Shown: positions 14,027-23,929, counted from the stretch's first letter. The stretch is DNA of 64,000 nt from JBBDJB01 sp040880125 (GCA_040880125.1 JBBDJB010000050.1:1-64000), one strand, 5' to 3'. Made by a program: numbers and translations. Notes: generated by a model from the letters alone, not told the origin.

Positions 14027-14036
14027 GTGGCTGCGG

Positions 14037-14405
14037 CTACATCGAGCGCCGGTCGATTCTCTCCAGCACTTCCGGCAGCGGGTACTGGATGATCGGCAGG
14101 TCCAGGCCACGAACCTCGCGCAACCGCCGCCAGCCGCGGGTAATGAGCGACTCGCGCTGGCGAACGAAGTCCGCGTCGAGCTGCCGCTTGTCGAAGTCGC
14201 CCTCGATCGTGATCGGTTCGAAGTCATCGTCCACGATGAACTGGGCCAGCGCCGGATTGCAGCGGATGTGCCGCTCGCTGCTGGTATGCAGCGTCTCCGG
14301 ATCGACCATGCCCACAACGTAGCGGAGATACAGGTCGCTCTCGAGGATGCCCTCAACGTCCTCGCCGCAGACGTCGCACCGGTAGCCTTCATCGCACTTG
14401 GCCAT
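14037..14405 (-). CDS. Small protein with N-terminal zinc-binding Cys pair
   Basis: 122 aa, family not recognised. The N-terminus has CDEGYRCDVCGEDV, with C10 and C13 forming a CxxC zinc-knuckle-like pair, and residue C4 nearby. The rest is charged and soluble, with two basic ridges near the C-terminus. The ATG at 14405 is chosen because the longer frame upstream overlaps dapB. It follows dapB by 52 bp on the same strand, so it may belong to the thrC-dapB transcript. Confidence 0.65.
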   Translation of the reverse strand: MAKCDEGYRCDVCGEDVEGILESDLYLRYVVGMVDPETLHTSSERHIRCNPALAQFIVDDDFEPITIEGDFDKRQLDADFVRQRESLITRGWRRLREVRGLDLPIIQYPLPEVLERIDRRSM

Positions 14406-14457
14406 GGCGAGTTCCCTCCAGTCAGACGTCGCTTCGCCGGAGTGGATTGATGTGCGC

Positions 14458-15264
14458 TTACAGTCCCAGCACGTCGTACATGCTGTAGATGCCGGCCGGC
14501 TTACGGACGACAAAACGTGCCGCGGCCAGTGCACCCTGGGCGTAGCAATCTCGATTGCTGGCCGCTACGCGGATCTCCAGCGTTTCGCCCAGCATGCCGA
14601 AGACGATGGTGTGCTCGCCCGGGTTGTCGCCGACCCGGACCGCATGATAGCCGATCTCGCCGTGCGGCCGCGCCCCGGGCCGGCCTTCGCGCCCATGCGC
14701 GATCTCACGTTGGCCCATGACCTGCGCGATGAGCTGCCCGAACCGCAGCGCCGTACCGCTGGGAGCGTCTTCCTTGAAGCGGTGATGCCGCTCGATGATC
14801 TCGACGTCCGCGCCGCCGGGATAGTCCGCCAATGCCTGCGCCGCAATTTCGCTGAGCTTCATCGCCAGGTTTACTGCCTGGCTCATGCTCGGCGCCCAGA
14901 CGATGGGAATCCGCTCGGCGGCTTTGCGCAGTTGGGCCTGTTGCGCTTCGTCCAGACCGGTAGTGGCGACCACCAGCGGCACGCTGCGCTGGGCGCACAG
15001 CGTGGCGACACGCTCGGCCGCCTCGGGCACGGAGAAGTCGATCACCACGTTCGCATCGGCCCCGAGCGCGTCGGCGAGCGGCACACCCAGCTCGCCCACA
15101 GCGGCCAACAGGCCGGCATCGTGGCCAAGCTTGGGGTGCTGCGGCGATTCGAGCGCCGCGACCAGATCGAACTCTTCCGCCGCGGCGGCCAATGCGACGA
15201 CGCGCTGGCCCATCCGACCGGCGGCCCCGTGGACGGCAAGTTTCAGCTTGGCAATGTCACCCAT
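14458..15264 (-). CDS. dapB: 4-hydroxy-tetrahydrodipicolinate reductase
   Basis: Reduces hydroxy-tetrahydrodipicolinate with NAD(P)H in lysine and diaminopimelate synthesis. The Rossmann motif GAAGRMG is at residues 13-19, ATTGLD at about 100-105, and the catalytic and substrate-binding segment ERHHRFKEDAPSGTA at 158-172. The 268 aa are standard for the family. It lies 125 bp downstream of thrC on the same strand, so two aspartate-family amino-acid genes sit together. Confidence 0.96.
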   Translation of the reverse strand: MGDIAKLKLAVHGAAGRMGQRVVALAAAAEEFDLVAALESPQHPKLGHDAGLLAAVGELGVPLADALGADANVVIDFSVPEAAERVATLCAQRSVPLVVATTGLDEAQQAQLRKAAERIPIVWAPSMSQAVNLAMKLSEIAAQALADYPGGADVEIIERHHRFKEDAPSGTALRFGQLIAQVMGQREIAHGREGRPGARPHGEIGYHAVRVGDNPGEHTIVFGMLGETLEIRVAASNRDCYAQGALAAARFVVRKPAGIYSMYDVLGL

Positions 15265-15389
15265 ATCGCAGTGTCCGAAGTTGCAGTTTCTTATCGCGAT
15301 GGGAAGCGAAGTGCAGTTCTGCGTCGTCTACTCGTCTGCCGACGAATGCATCGACTGGAAATTTTCTGCCACGGCCCCATCTTCGCCGC

Positions 15390-16775
15390 TTAGCTGTAGA
15401 GCTGGATGGCCTTAATGATGGCGTCCAGTTCATTGGCGACGGCGACCGAGCGGTTGGCGAACGCGGCGCGGCGCACGCCGCGGCTGCCCAGCACGCGGTT
15501 GAATTCGTCCTGATCGGTCGTGTGATAGGCGATGGTGGCGTTGGGGTCCTTCAACTGGTGGCCGGTGAGGATGCACACCACGCGGTCGTCTGGAGCGATG
15601 ACGCCTTCGCTGCGCAGCCGCTTCGCGCCGGCTACGCTGGCAGCGCTGGCCGGTTCGCAGCCCAGTCCTCCGGCCCCGACCTGGGCTTTGGCGTCCAGGA
15701 TCTCCGCGTCGGTCACGTCGCGCACGACGCCGTCGCACGTTTCCAGCGCCCGGAGGCACTTGAGCAGGTTGACCGGCCGATTGATCTCGATGGCGCTGGC
15801 GATGGTCGACGCCCGGCGGCCGGCCGCGTCCAGCTCGTGGTAGTACTTCTCGACGATCCCGATGTCCGGCTGGCCGCCGTTCCAGCGCAGGCGGCGCTTC
15901 TCGACCAGTTCGTACAGCGTGCTGGCCCCGGCCGCGTTGATTACCGCCAGCCGCGGGATGCGATCGATCAGCCCCAGCTCGCGCAACTCGGCGAAGGCCT
16001 TCCCAAAGGCGCTGCTGTTGCCCAGGTTGCCGCCGGGGACGACGATCCAGTCGGGCACCTCCCAGCGCAGCCCTTCCAGCACCCGATACATGATGGTCTT
16101 CTGCCCTTCCAGGCGGAAGGGATTGACGCTGTTTACCAGATACATGCCGAGCTGCTGGGTAACCTCCTTAACGCGCTGCATGGCGTCGTCGAAGTCGCCG
16201 GCGATCTGCACGGTCAGCGCACCGTAGTCGAGCGCTTGCGACAACTTGCCGTAGGAGATCTTGCCCGAGCCGATGAAGATTACGGCCTTCATCCGCCGGG
16301 TGACGGAGCAGTACACCGCCAGCGAGGCGCTCGTATTGCCGGTCGACGCGCAGGCGGCCCGCTTGGCACCGGTGAAGTGGGCGTGCGTAAAGGCCGCCGT
16401 CATGCCGTTGTCTTTAAAGCTGCCCGAGGGGTTCATCCCTTCGTATTGCAGGAAGCAGCGGTCCGGCCGCAGGCCGATGAATGCGGCCACGCCCTCGGAG
16501 GGGTGAAGCAGCGTCTGTCCCTCGCCGATGGTGACGACCTTCTCGGGCGGGGCGAAGGGGAGCAGGTCGTGGAACCGCCACACTCCGCTTCGGCAGAGCG
16601 GGTCGGAGCGGTTGGCCCACTTCGAATCGAAGTAGGACAGCGAAGCGGGGACCTCCAGGCGATCCCACTCGTAGTGTACGTCCAAGAGGCCGCCGCACTG
16701 GTCGCAGGCGACGCGCACCTCGTCTACGCCGTAGGTCGCCCCACAACCGGGCGCCACGCAGCGCTGGAATGCCAC
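15390..16775 (-). CDS. thrC: Threonine synthase
   Basis: PLP enzyme that converts O-phosphohomoserine to threonine. The N-terminus has a zinc-ribbon-like Cys set (C6, C11, C24, C27) seen in many threonine synthases. The PLP lysine is K121 in [11 protein letters not shown], and the phosphate-binding [11 protein letters not shown] loop follows later. 461 aa. First gene of the thrC-dapB-zinc-protein cluster. Confidence 0.94.
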   Translation of the reverse strand: MAFQRCVAPGCGATYGVDEVRVACDQCGGLLDVHYEWDRLEVPASLSYFDSKWANRSDPLCRSGVWRFHDLLPFAPPEKVVTIGEGQTLLHPSEGVAAFIGLRPDRCFLQYEGMNPSGSFKDNGMTAAFTHAHFTGAKRAACASTGNTSASLAVYCSVTRRMKAVIFIGSGKISYGKLSQALDYGALTVQIAGDFDDAMQRVKEVTQQLGMYLVNSVNPFRLEGQKTIMYRVLEGLRWEVPDWIVVPGGNLGNSSAFGKAFAELRELGLIDRIPRLAVINAAGASTLYELVEKRRLRWNGGQPDIGIVEKYYHELDAAGRRASTIASAIEINRPVNLLKCLRALETCDGVVRDVTDAEILDAKAQVGAGGLGCEPASAASVAGAKRLRSEGVIAPDDRVVCILTGHQLKDPNATIAYHTTDQDEFNRVLGSRGVRRAAFANRSVAVANELDAIIKAIQLYS

Positions 16776-17286
16776 TTCGGTTTTGGTCTGGGCGCGAATG
16801 GCAGAATCCCCCGCGGCTCACGAGGACACGCTGGCGAGCCCGCGCGTCGCGCAGGCTAGAGTTGGAACCGAATGAAGACGAATGCGCTACGATATCGACG
16901 CTGATATTCACACCGCGGTAGGGGACAGGATCGGCGATCCTCCAGCCGCCATCGCCCCGGTGCCACTGGCGGCGCCAGGCAGCGCCCATCGGGCGAGATC
17001 GAGCCCCCCACAGAACACCAGTCTACGTCAGCGGTTGGAAAGCATCAAGACAATCGCGTCTCGTAAACCCCTACAGGCGATTGGCTTTCGTCAAATCGCG
17101 CCCGCGCCTCACACGGCTGCGGCGGACGGCCGACCTTCTGGGCGGTCTGTGGCGGACGCCAGGACACGCCCGGGCCACTGTATCACCGCTCGTTGACAGT
17201 CCAAATGGTGGATTTTAAAATAACGAGTCTTCGCGGATTTTCCGCGAAATGGCGGAATGACGGTGCAGAACATTCGGAGAAGTGCG
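16776..17286. other. Divergent intergenic region thrC / dksA-like
   Basis: About 510 bp with no gene that I can support. It contains the consensus-like promoter of the dksA-like gene near its right end. Two long open frames cross it but are GC-driven shadows without recognisable protein sequence. Confidence 0.5.
17193..17221 (+). promoter_or_regulatory. Near-consensus sigma70 promoter of the dksA-like gene
   Basis: TTGACA (17193-17198), a 17-bp spacer and TAAAAT (17216-17221) form the closest match to the vegetative promoter consensus in the window. It lies 65 bp before the ATG at 17287. The sequence just downstream (TCTTCGCGGATTTTCCGCG) can fold into a small hairpin in the leader. Confidence 0.7.
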
Positions 17287-17655
17287 ATGAAGAAGGTCGA
17301 CCTCAACGTGTACAAGGACCGCCTGCTCGTATTACGTGCCCGTCTCCGCGGCGACGTGACGACGATGGCGGACGCCGCGCTGCGCAACAACGGCATGCAA
17401 TCCGACGGCGATTCCGCCATGCCGATCCACATGGCCGAGTTGGGTAGCGACAATTTCGAGCAGGAGTTTACGCTCAGCCTGATGGAGACCGAAGAGGACA
17501 CCCTCGAGGCGATCGAAGCGGCACTGGAGCGGATCGAAGAGCGAGAATACGGCAAGTGCACCGATTGCGGCGGCGTCATTCCGAAGATGCGCCTCAACGC
17601 CATCCCGTATACGGCCCTCTGCATCAAGTGCGCGGAGGCCAAGGAACGGAGATAG
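17287..17655 (+). CDS. DksA/TraR-family zinc-finger protein
   Basis: 122 aa. Members bind RNA polymerase through the secondary channel and modulate initiation, often with ppGpp. The N-terminal half is a charged helical coiled-coil region. The C-terminal C4 zinc finger is C91, C94, C112 and C115 (CTDCGG ... LCIKC). The ATG at 17287 is preferred over an upstream frame start at 17257. lspA starts 9 bp after its stop, so the two are probably one transcript from the strong promoter upstream. Confidence 0.88.
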   Translation: MKKVDLNVYKDRLLVLRARLRGDVTTMADAALRNNGMQSDGDSAMPIHMAELGSDNFEQEFTLSLMETEEDTLEAIEAALERIEEREYGKCTDCGGVIPKMRLNAIPYTALCIKCAEAKERR

Positions 17656-17664
17656 CCCTTCGCC

Positions 17665-18276
17665 ATGAAGGCGACCCTCAGCAGCCGATACGTCCTGTTG
17701 TACTTCGCGATCGCGGCGGTAGGTTGCCTGGCCGATCTGTGGACCAAGCACGCCGTATTCGATGCGCTGGGCGCGCCCGGCGCCGGGGGGCGTGTCTATT
17801 GGGTGTGGAACGGTTTCGTCGCACTGCAGCCCAGTCTGAATGAGGGGGCCTTGTTCGGCATCGGACAGGGCTACGTTCTCGTTCTGGCAGTCCTCTCGGT
17901 GGTCGCGATGCTGGCCATCGTCGGCTGGGTCTTCTTCGGCGGTGCGGCGGAGGATGGGTGGCTCACCGCGGCTTTGGGGTGCATCACCGGAGGAATTCTC
18001 GGCAATCTGTATGACCGTCTGGGCCTGCACGGGCTAACGTGGCAATTCCCGGCCGGGAGGGTGGGCGAGCCGGTCCACGCCGTCCGCGATTGGATCTTGC
18101 TGCAGGCCGGCGATCAATGGCGGTGGCCCAATTTCAACATTGCCGACGCGCTGCTGGTCTGCGGCGTAGGGCTAATGCTGTGGCACGCCGTGCTGATAGC
18201 CCCCGCCGCGCAAAATGCGGCTTCAACACCCGATGCCGAAGAGCCTTCCGACTCCGGTGCTTGCGCCCGCCGCTAA
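17665..18276 (+). CDS. lspA: Lipoprotein signal peptidase (signal peptidase II)
   Basis: Inner-membrane aspartyl protease that cleaves prolipoprotein signal peptides. The catalytic aspartates are D117 in GNLYDR and D161 in FNIAD, and the N-terminal NEGALFGIGQ motif is present. At 203 aa it is about 40 residues longer than the usual enzyme; the extra length is mostly a loop between the two catalytic segments and a C-terminal tail. Four hydrophobic segments are visible. Cotranscribed with the dksA-like gene. Confidence 0.93.
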   Translation: MKATLSSRYVLLYFAIAAVGCLADLWTKHAVFDALGAPGAGGRVYWVWNGFVALQPSLNEGALFGIGQGYVLVLAVLSVVAMLAIVGWVFFGGAAEDGWLTAALGCITGGILGNLYDRLGLHGLTWQFPAGRVGEPVHAVRDWILLQAGDQWRWPNFNIADALLVCGVGLMLWHAVLIAPAAQNAASTPDAEEPSDSGACARR

Positions 18277-18674
18277 CCGCGCCACCTTCTGCCAGCCTTG
18301 CGAGCAGCTCTCGCTTCTCCCGTCGCACGGCGGCCGCTTTTTGCAAAACTTGACAGCAAAGCCGCATTTGTTACCATCTTTACCAAGCCAGCGGGGGATT
18401 TGGGAACTCCATGAAAGTCGGGTGCGGCTGCCGTGCACCAAATCTTCTCTGGCGGCGGGCAGGGCGGCGAGCACAGCATTTCCAAGCTTGCATTCATCTA
18501 CTTTTCAGCTTCGGCTGCTAGTTCGTCTTCTCGAGTGCTCCACCGAGTTCTTGTCCGGAGGAAGGGGCCGTCAGGTCCCAATCGGGGCTCAATTCGGACG
18601 TCTTGACCGAGGATCGTGGAGTGGATGGCGGGGCCGGCGTTCGTCGGCGGCCGGCCTGGCTGGGGGGCATATCG
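18277..18674. other. Intergenic region upstream of the Rrf2-type gene
   Basis: About 400 bp. A promoter-like pair TTGACA (18350-18355) and TACCAT (18372-18377) with 16-bp spacing lies in the only AT-rich stretch. The remaining 300 bp to the gene hold no recognised element. Confidence 0.4.
18350..18377 (+). promoter_or_regulatory. Putative sigma70-type promoter, Rrf2-family gene
   Basis: TTGACA, 16-bp spacer, TACCAT. The leader to the ATG at 18675 would be about 290 nt, which is long, so an alternative downstream start of transcription is possible. Confidence 0.4.
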
Positions 18675-19079
18675 ATGAAATGGTCGCGGGCGGTCGCGTA
18701 TGCAGTGCAGGCAACGGTGCAGTTGGCCAGTGATCCGGGCGACCGCCCCATCCCCTGTAGCAAGTTGGCCGCCGAAGGCGACATGCCCGAGCGGTTTTTG
18801 CTGCAGATTCTCCGCTGCCTGGTCACGCACGGCATCCTGCATTCCGCCCGGGGCGTCGACGGCGGCTATATGATGAATCGCGGCTCCCACGAGGTTTCGC
18901 TGTTGGACGTGATCGAGGCGGTCGAGGGGCCGCTGACACCCAGTGTCCCACACAGCGGCGGGCTCTCTCCGGCATCCCAGAAAAGACTTCAGAAGGCCCT
19001 GCAGGAAGTTACCGCTGCGGCCCGCAAAAAACTCAAGGCGGTCAAGATTGCCGAGCTGCTAGACAATCACGACAGGTGA
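18675..19079 (+). CDS. Rrf2-family transcriptional regulator
   Basis: 134 aa with a winged-helix DNA-binding domain. The N-terminal AVAYAVQATVQLA, the recognition region (MPERFLLQILRCLVTHGIL) and the wing (SARGVDGGY) match the Rrf2/IscR pattern. The three cysteines that hold the Fe-S cluster in IscR are absent, so it is not a cluster sensor of the IscR type. The C-terminus is a Lys-rich helix. The ATG at 18675 is chosen since homology starts there. Confidence 0.85.
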   Translation: MKWSRAVAYAVQATVQLASDPGDRPIPCSKLAAEGDMPERFLLQILRCLVTHGILHSARGVDGGYMMNRGSHEVSLLDVIEAVEGPLTPSVPHSGGLSPASQKRLQKALQEVTAAARKKLKAVKIAELLDNHDR

Positions 19080-19290
19080 CCTCCACCGTGGCGGCCGGGC
19101 ATTCGACCGAGTGACTTGCCGCACCGAGAGCAAAGCCTTTGCCGATTCCAGGGCCGCGACGAAACCGCTCGCCCGCCTTCGCACTCGCCGGCCGGGGAAC
19201 GGTTCGCCTCTCGCCGCCGGTCCGTCCGAACTCTAAAATGAAGGATCGTCCAAACGTCCGAGTCCCAGCTTCGATCCGCCTCTTGAATCT

Positions 19291-19977
19291 ATGCGCCAGC
19301 CTTCTCAAGCCATTGGATTGCTGCTCAGCGGCGGGCTGGATAGCGCAATTCTGCTCGCGCATCTGTTGGATTCGGGGAGAGCCGTTCAACCGTTCTATGT
19401 CCAATGCGGCCTGGTGTGGCAAGAATGCGAACAGGCGGCGGTGCGCGGGCTGCTGAGGGAAATCGCCTCGCCGCGGCTCTCGCCGCTGGTTGTGCTCGAC
19501 ATGCCCGTTGCCGATCTTTACGACGAGCACTGGAGCGTGACAGGGCGACAGCCGCCCGGCCGCCACACGCCCGACGAAGCCATGTATCTGCCGGGCCGTA
19601 ATCCGCTATTGCTGATTAAAGCCGCGCTCTGGTGCCGCCTGCGCGGCATCGACCAAATCGCGCTGGCGTCGCTGCGGACCAACCCGTTCGGCGACGCCAC
19701 GTGCGCATTCTTCGACCAGTTCCAGGCGGCGCTCAACCAGGCCACCGGAGGCGATGTCCGCATCGTTCGCCCCTTCGAGCACTTTACGAAGCAACAAGTG
19801 CTCGAGCTCGGCCGCAGATATCCGCTCGCGCACACTTTTTCGTGCGTGGCCCCGGTGGAAGGGCTGCACTGCGGTGGCTGCAATAAATGTGCGGAGCGGC
19901 AGAACGCCTTCCGAAGCGCTCGCCTGATCGACCCGACCACCTACGCCACCACCGCCGCCAGCGGCATCGCCAGCTAA
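19291..19977 (+). CDS. queC: 7-cyano-7-deazaguanine synthase-like PP-loop protein (QueC family)
   Basis: Adenylating PP-loop enzyme; QueC makes preQ0 from carboxydeazaguanine. The ATP-binding motif SGGLDS is at residues 13-18 and the QueC-type zinc site is C185, C194, C197, C200 (CVAPVEGLHCGGCNKC). The central segment, SLRTNPFGDAT where QueC usually has a GYPDCR-type stretch, is divergent, so this may be a subfamily with changed specificity. queD starts 15 bp downstream, which supports the 7-deazaguanine assignment. Confidence 0.75.
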   Translation: MRQPSQAIGLLLSGGLDSAILLAHLLDSGRAVQPFYVQCGLVWQECEQAAVRGLLREIASPRLSPLVVLDMPVADLYDEHWSVTGRQPPGRHTPDEAMYLPGRNPLLLIKAALWCRLRGIDQIALASLRTNPFGDATCAFFDQFQAALNQATGGDVRIVRPFEHFTKQQVLELGRRYPLAHTFSCVAPVEGLHCGGCNKCAERQNAFRSARLIDPTTYATTAASGIAS

Positions 19978-19992
19978 TCGAAACGAGCCGAC

Positions 19993-20442
19993 ATGTACCG
20001 GGTGACCCGCGAAATCGACTTCTGCTACGGCCACCGCCTGCTGAACTACGAGGGCAAGTGTAAATATCTGCACGGGCACAATGGCCGGGCGGTGATCGTC
20101 ATCGAGTCCGACTCGCTCGACGACCGCGGCATGGTGCTGGACTTTTCCGATATCAAGCGGGCGGTCAGCACGTGGATCGACGACAATCTCGACCACCGCA
20201 TGATTCTGCACCGCGACGATCCGGCGGTGCCGCACTTGCAGAAGCTGGACGAGCCACTTTACCTGCTCGATACCAACCCCACGGCGGAGAACATCGCCAA
20301 GCTGATCTTCGACGTGACGGCCAGCCACGGCTTTCCGGTCGTCGAGGCGCGATTGTGGGAGACGCCGCGCTGCTTCGCCACCTATAGTGAAGCCGGCTGG
20401 TCGAACTCCGAAGACATACGCAGCCCGGGCGGCTCGAGGTGA
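19993..20442 (+). CDS. queD: 6-carboxytetrahydropterin synthase
   Basis: Converts dihydroneopterin triphosphate to 6-carboxytetrahydropterin, the first committed queuosine step. Zinc ligands are H14, H27 and H29 and the catalytic cysteine is C23 (CYGHRLLNYEGKCKYLHGHN). A further family motif is NPTAENIAKLIFD. 149 aa, standard size. Coupled with queC; queE and queF are not in the window. Confidence 0.92.
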   Translation: MYRVTREIDFCYGHRLLNYEGKCKYLHGHNGRAVIVIESDSLDDRGMVLDFSDIKRAVSTWIDDNLDHRMILHRDDPAVPHLQKLDEPLYLLDTNPTAENIAKLIFDVTASHGFPVVEARLWETPRCFATYSEAGWSNSEDIRSPGGSR

Positions 20443-20894
20443 GCCGACGCCGGACTGCGTCCCCCCTGGGAAAGTCGGCGCGCAATTCCCGCGTTAATCG
20501 CTTCGCGAGTCGGCGCATGATTCGGTCGTTGTACTTTTTCGCCAGCGCACTGGGCGAGCGGTGGTTTCGCCGCCTGATGAGTCGCCCCAGCGGGCGACAA
20601 GCCTGAGTATCGGCCGAATCGAGCGGCGGCGTTGATAAAGTTTGCCGGATATCCGGACCGCGCCGCCGCCTGCTGTGCTAGCACCGATCTCTTCGCGAAA
20701 TGCCGACCCATCGTGACGAAGTACTCGCAGCCGCGCGACCAGCGCGAACGCGGGCCGACCTGCTAGCGGCGAATCTCGCCGATTAGGCTCATAAACTTTG
20801 ACGGCTGCGCCGATTTTGAGGGTTGAGCGGCGCACCCTTGCGCTCGTGGGGCGCGTCAACCTGACCTCCAGAGGGCCAGAAAGAGGAAGCTTCA
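20443..20894. other. Intergenic region queD / ExbB-like operon
   Basis: About 450 bp. A hairpin GTCGCCC (20581-20587), loop CAGC area, GGGCGAC (20592-20598) could end the queCD transcript, but no T-run follows. No clear promoter for the downstream operon was found. Confidence 0.35.
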
Positions 20895-22205
20895 ATGGTG
20901 TCGCGACTAAGCAAACTTGCGCAGTATATCCTGAACATGCCCGTTCTCTGGGGTGGCTTGGCCTGCCTGGCGTTCTACTCCCTGATCTCCAAGGGAGCGA
21001 TTCAGAACGAGCTGATCCGTCGGTACTTCGCCAGTCACCCGGTGGAATACATCACGGCGATGTTGTTCTTTGTGGGCATGGCAGCCCTGATCCTCAAAGC
21101 CCTCGATTTGGCGTCGCAACTCGGCGTCGATCGTCGAGTGGATCTGGGGCCGCCGCTGGATAGCCATGACACGCACGAGGCGTCGCGGGTCTTAGCCCGG
21201 CTGGACGAGCTGCCGGACAACTTGCGAAGCAGTTATCTGGTGCGCCGTGTGCGCGACGCCGCCGAGTATGTCCAGCGGAAGGCCTCCGCGGCGACGCTCG
21301 AACGACAACTACGCCATCTTTCCGACTTGGACGCGGAACGGGCCTACGCCGATGGCGCGCTGGTGCGGATCATCGTCTGGGCCATCCCGATCCTGGGCTT
21401 TCTTGGTACGGTAATCGGCATCACGCTGGCGATCGCCAATCTCCAGCCGGAAGCTCTGGAGAACTCGCTGTCGAACGTCACCTCCGGCTTGGGAGTGGCG
21501 TTCGATACGACGGCGCTGGCCTTGGGATTGTCGCTGGTGCTGATGTTCGCCAAGTTCGCGGTCGACCGCTTGGAAGGCCGGCTTCTCACCCAGGTGGACG
21601 AGCGCGTAACGGCCGACTTGAGCGGCCGCTTTCGAGGCGAGGCGCTCGAGGCCGGCTCTCAATTGTCGGCGGTACGCACCATGGCCGACACGGTGGTCGA
21701 GTCGAGCGAACGGCTGGTCGAGCGGCAGGCTGAGTTGTGGCGATCCACGATTGATTCTGCGCACCGGCAGTGGTCGCAGGTGACATCGCAGTTGGGCCAG
21801 CAGCTTGAATCGACGCTCTCCGATTCGCTCGAAACGGGGCTCAAGCGCCACGCGGAAACGCTGACTGCGGCCGAACAGGAGATGGCGGCCGAGAATCGGC
21901 GACACTGGGAGCTTATCCGCGAATCGTTAAGCGAAACCGCCACGCTGGCCGCGCAGCAACAGGCCGAGCTGATGCGGCAGGGCGATCTCCTGCGCCGCGT
22001 GGTCGAGGCGACCGACCAGGTGCAACAATTGGAGTCGACGCTCAACGACAACCTCTCCGCCCTGGCCGGCGCCGGGAACTTCGAGCAGACCGTGCTGAGC
22101 CTGTCCGCGGCCATTCAACTGCTCAATGCGAGGCTGTCGCCGGGCAGCTCTGAGCCGCGGCGGATCGACTTGCACTCCAAGCATCCTGCCGGCAACGCTG
22201 CATAA
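20895..22205 (+). CDS. MotA/TolQ/ExbB-family channel protein with long coiled-coil tail
   Basis: 436 aa. Hydrophobic helices lie at about 14-31, 52-70, 156-180 and 200-221. The last two carry the family core (IPILGFLGTVIGITLAI and SGLGVAFDTTALAL), which in TolQ/ExbB/MotA forms the ion channel. The first pair and a cytoplasmic loop of about 85 residues precede it. Residues 230-436 are a long charged helical coiled coil, far longer than in ExbB. The stop overlaps the next start by one base (TAATG), so translation is coupled to the two following single-TM genes. Probable role: proton- or sodium-driven motor stator; target unknown. Confidence 0.85.
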   Translation: MVSRLSKLAQYILNMPVLWGGLACLAFYSLISKGAIQNELIRRYFASHPVEYITAMLFFVGMAALILKALDLASQLGVDRRVDLGPPLDSHDTHEASRVLARLDELPDNLRSSYLVRRVRDAAEYVQRKASAATLERQLRHLSDLDAERAYADGALVRIIVWAIPILGFLGTVIGITLAIANLQPEALENSLSNVTSGLGVAFDTTALALGLSLVLMFAKFAVDRLEGRLLTQVDERVTADLSGRFRGEALEAGSQLSAVRTMADTVVESSERLVERQAELWRSTIDSAHRQWSQVTSQLGQQLESTLSDSLETGLKRHAETLTAAEQEMAAENRRHWELIRESLSETATLAAQQQAELMRQGDLLRRVVEATDQVQQLESTLNDNLSALAGAGNFEQTVLSLSAAIQLLNARLSPGSSEPRRIDLHSKHPAGNAA

Positions 22206-23929
22206 TGCGCGCGATCTCTCGTGACAATTCGAGCGTTGTTTCGCTGTTTCCGTTTCTGGCGGTGCTGCTTTGCACCATGGGCGCGCTGATCGTGCTCTTG
22301 GTGGTGATCGCCCGGCAAGCGCGTCTAGAGGCCGCCCAGCAGGCAAACGCGCCGGACAACGCCCATCTTGCCGACATGAGCGCAAAGCTGAACGACCAGA
22401 TCGAGATGCTCCAGCAGTCGCAGCAGCGCACTCGCGAGAATCTGAAGAACGACCGGCTCACGCTCAGCCACCTGGAAGAACACCTCTGGCGGCTGCGGGA
22501 ACGGGTCGTCGAATTGCAGGCCGCCGCCAAACAGCTCGAAGAGGCGCAGGCCCTGGATGAAGCGACCCGCCAAAGGGCGGAGGCGGAAGTCCAGCGGCTG
22601 CGGAAGTTAATTGACGAGACCCGGCAGGTGATTGCCGAGCAACGCGAGGAGGCGAGCCAGCGGCGGCCGTCCTACGCGGTGGTGCCGTATCGAGGGCAGA
22701 ACGCTACCACACGGCGTCCCATCTACATTGAATGCCTGCGTGATTCGGTGGTGATCCAGCCCGAAGGCATCGTGCTCCATGAGCGGGACTTCATTGCGCC
22801 GTTGGGGCCGGGCAACCCGCTGGCGGCAGCGCTCCGGGCGGCCAGTGAGTATTGGGCACAACAGGCGACAGCCACGGGTGACGAGTTGGCCGAGCCGTAT
22901 CCACTGATTCTCGTGCGGCCCGAGGGGATAGGAGCATACTACCGCGTCCGCGATGCGGTCGAGTCGTGGGCGGACAACTTCGGCTATGAACTGATCGAGC
23001 AGGACTGGGAGCTTTCGTTCCCGCCGGTCGATCCGCAACTGGCGCATCTTCAGGAACGAGCGATCCGCGAAGCGCGGCTGCGCCGCGTCGAGTTGGCCAG
23101 GGCAGCACCCAGCCGGTACGGAAGCTATTCCAGCGCCGGCGGTGCCACCGGCGAGGTGGGCGAGACAACCGGACGCGGATCGGCCGGCTCGCCTGCTGGC
23201 GAACTGGGAGCATCCGGCCGAGGCGCCGGCGAGGGTTCGTCTTTCTTAGGACCGGGTTCGTTTGCCGCCCGGCGCGCCGAACAGGCGTCTGACGGGACAG
23301 GCTCGGGTGACTCGTCCGAAGGGTCCGCCGGCATGCAGGCTAGCGACGGAGCGAATCCCACAACCACAGCCGATTCGGCAGCCGGTGGTGAGGGCCCATC
23401 GTCTCCAGCAGAAGGCTCCCCCTCGCAGCCGTCCGGCGGCACGCCGGGTGACACGGCCGATGCGAGTAGCGACACAGCCGCGCAAGCGGAAGGCGGCACC
23501 GGCGGTCCCAATTCATTCGGAGCCGATACGCACGTTGCGGGTCCTGGTGGGACATCGTCGAACATCGCCCGGCCACTTTCGGATCAGCGCGGCGCCGATT
23601 GGGCGCTTTCCAAAGAAAGCCAGCGTGCGGTACCGATCAGCCGGCCCGTCAAAGTGGTTTGCTCGGCCGATCACTTGGCGATTCTCTCCAGCGACACCAA
23701 TGAGGTCGGCCAAAAAATACCGCTGACCTCGCCCACTGCCGACGCGGTCGACGATTTCATCGCCGCGCTGTGGGAGCACACCGCCGCCTGGGGGATCGCC
23801 GGCGATGGGCTCTATTGGCGACCGACGATTGTGCTCATCCCCGATCCCAGCGGACAGCGCAGGGCCGATGATTTGGAAACACTGCTAAAAGGCAGCGGAC
23901 TGCCCGTCAAACAACGCACCTCACCATGA
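22205..23929 (+). CDS. Single-TM partner of the ExbB-like channel, no TM aspartate
   Basis: 574 aa. One helix at about 14-36 (SLFPFLAVLLCTMGALIVLL), then a coiled coil (40-150), a folded region (about 160-290) whose PLILVRPEGIGAYYRVRDAV part resembles the ExbD/TolR periplasmic fold, a Gly/Ser/Thr/Ala-rich low-complexity linker (300-480) and a small folded C-terminal part (490-574). The helix lacks the Asp found in ExbD, TolR and MotB. The long linker suggests reach across the periplasm. It overlaps its neighbours by 1 and 4 bases. The ExbD relation is inference from pattern and context. Confidence 0.7.
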   Translation: MRAISRDNSSVVSLFPFLAVLLCTMGALIVLLVVIARQARLEAAQQANAPDNAHLADMSAKLNDQIEMLQQSQQRTRENLKNDRLTLSHLEEHLWRLRERVVELQAAAKQLEEAQALDEATRQRAEAEVQRLRKLIDETRQVIAEQREEASQRRPSYAVVPYRGQNATTRRPIYIECLRDSVVIQPEGIVLHERDFIAPLGPGNPLAAALRAASEYWAQQATATGDELAEPYPLILVRPEGIGAYYRVRDAVESWADNFGYELIEQDWELSFPPVDPQLAHLQERAIREARLRRVELARAAPSRYGSYSSAGGATGEVGETTGRGSAGSPAGELGASGRGAGEGSSFLGPGSFAARRAEQASDGTGSGDSSEGSAGMQASDGANPTTTADSAAGGEGPSSPAEGSPSQPSGGTPGDTADASSDTAAQAEGGTGGPNSFGADTHVAGPGGTSSNIARPLSDQRGADWALSKESQRAVPISRPVKVVCSADHLAILSSDTNEVGQKIPLTSPTADAVDDFIAALWEHTAAWGIAGDGLYWRPTIVLIPDPSGQRRADDLETLLKGSGLPVKQRTSP

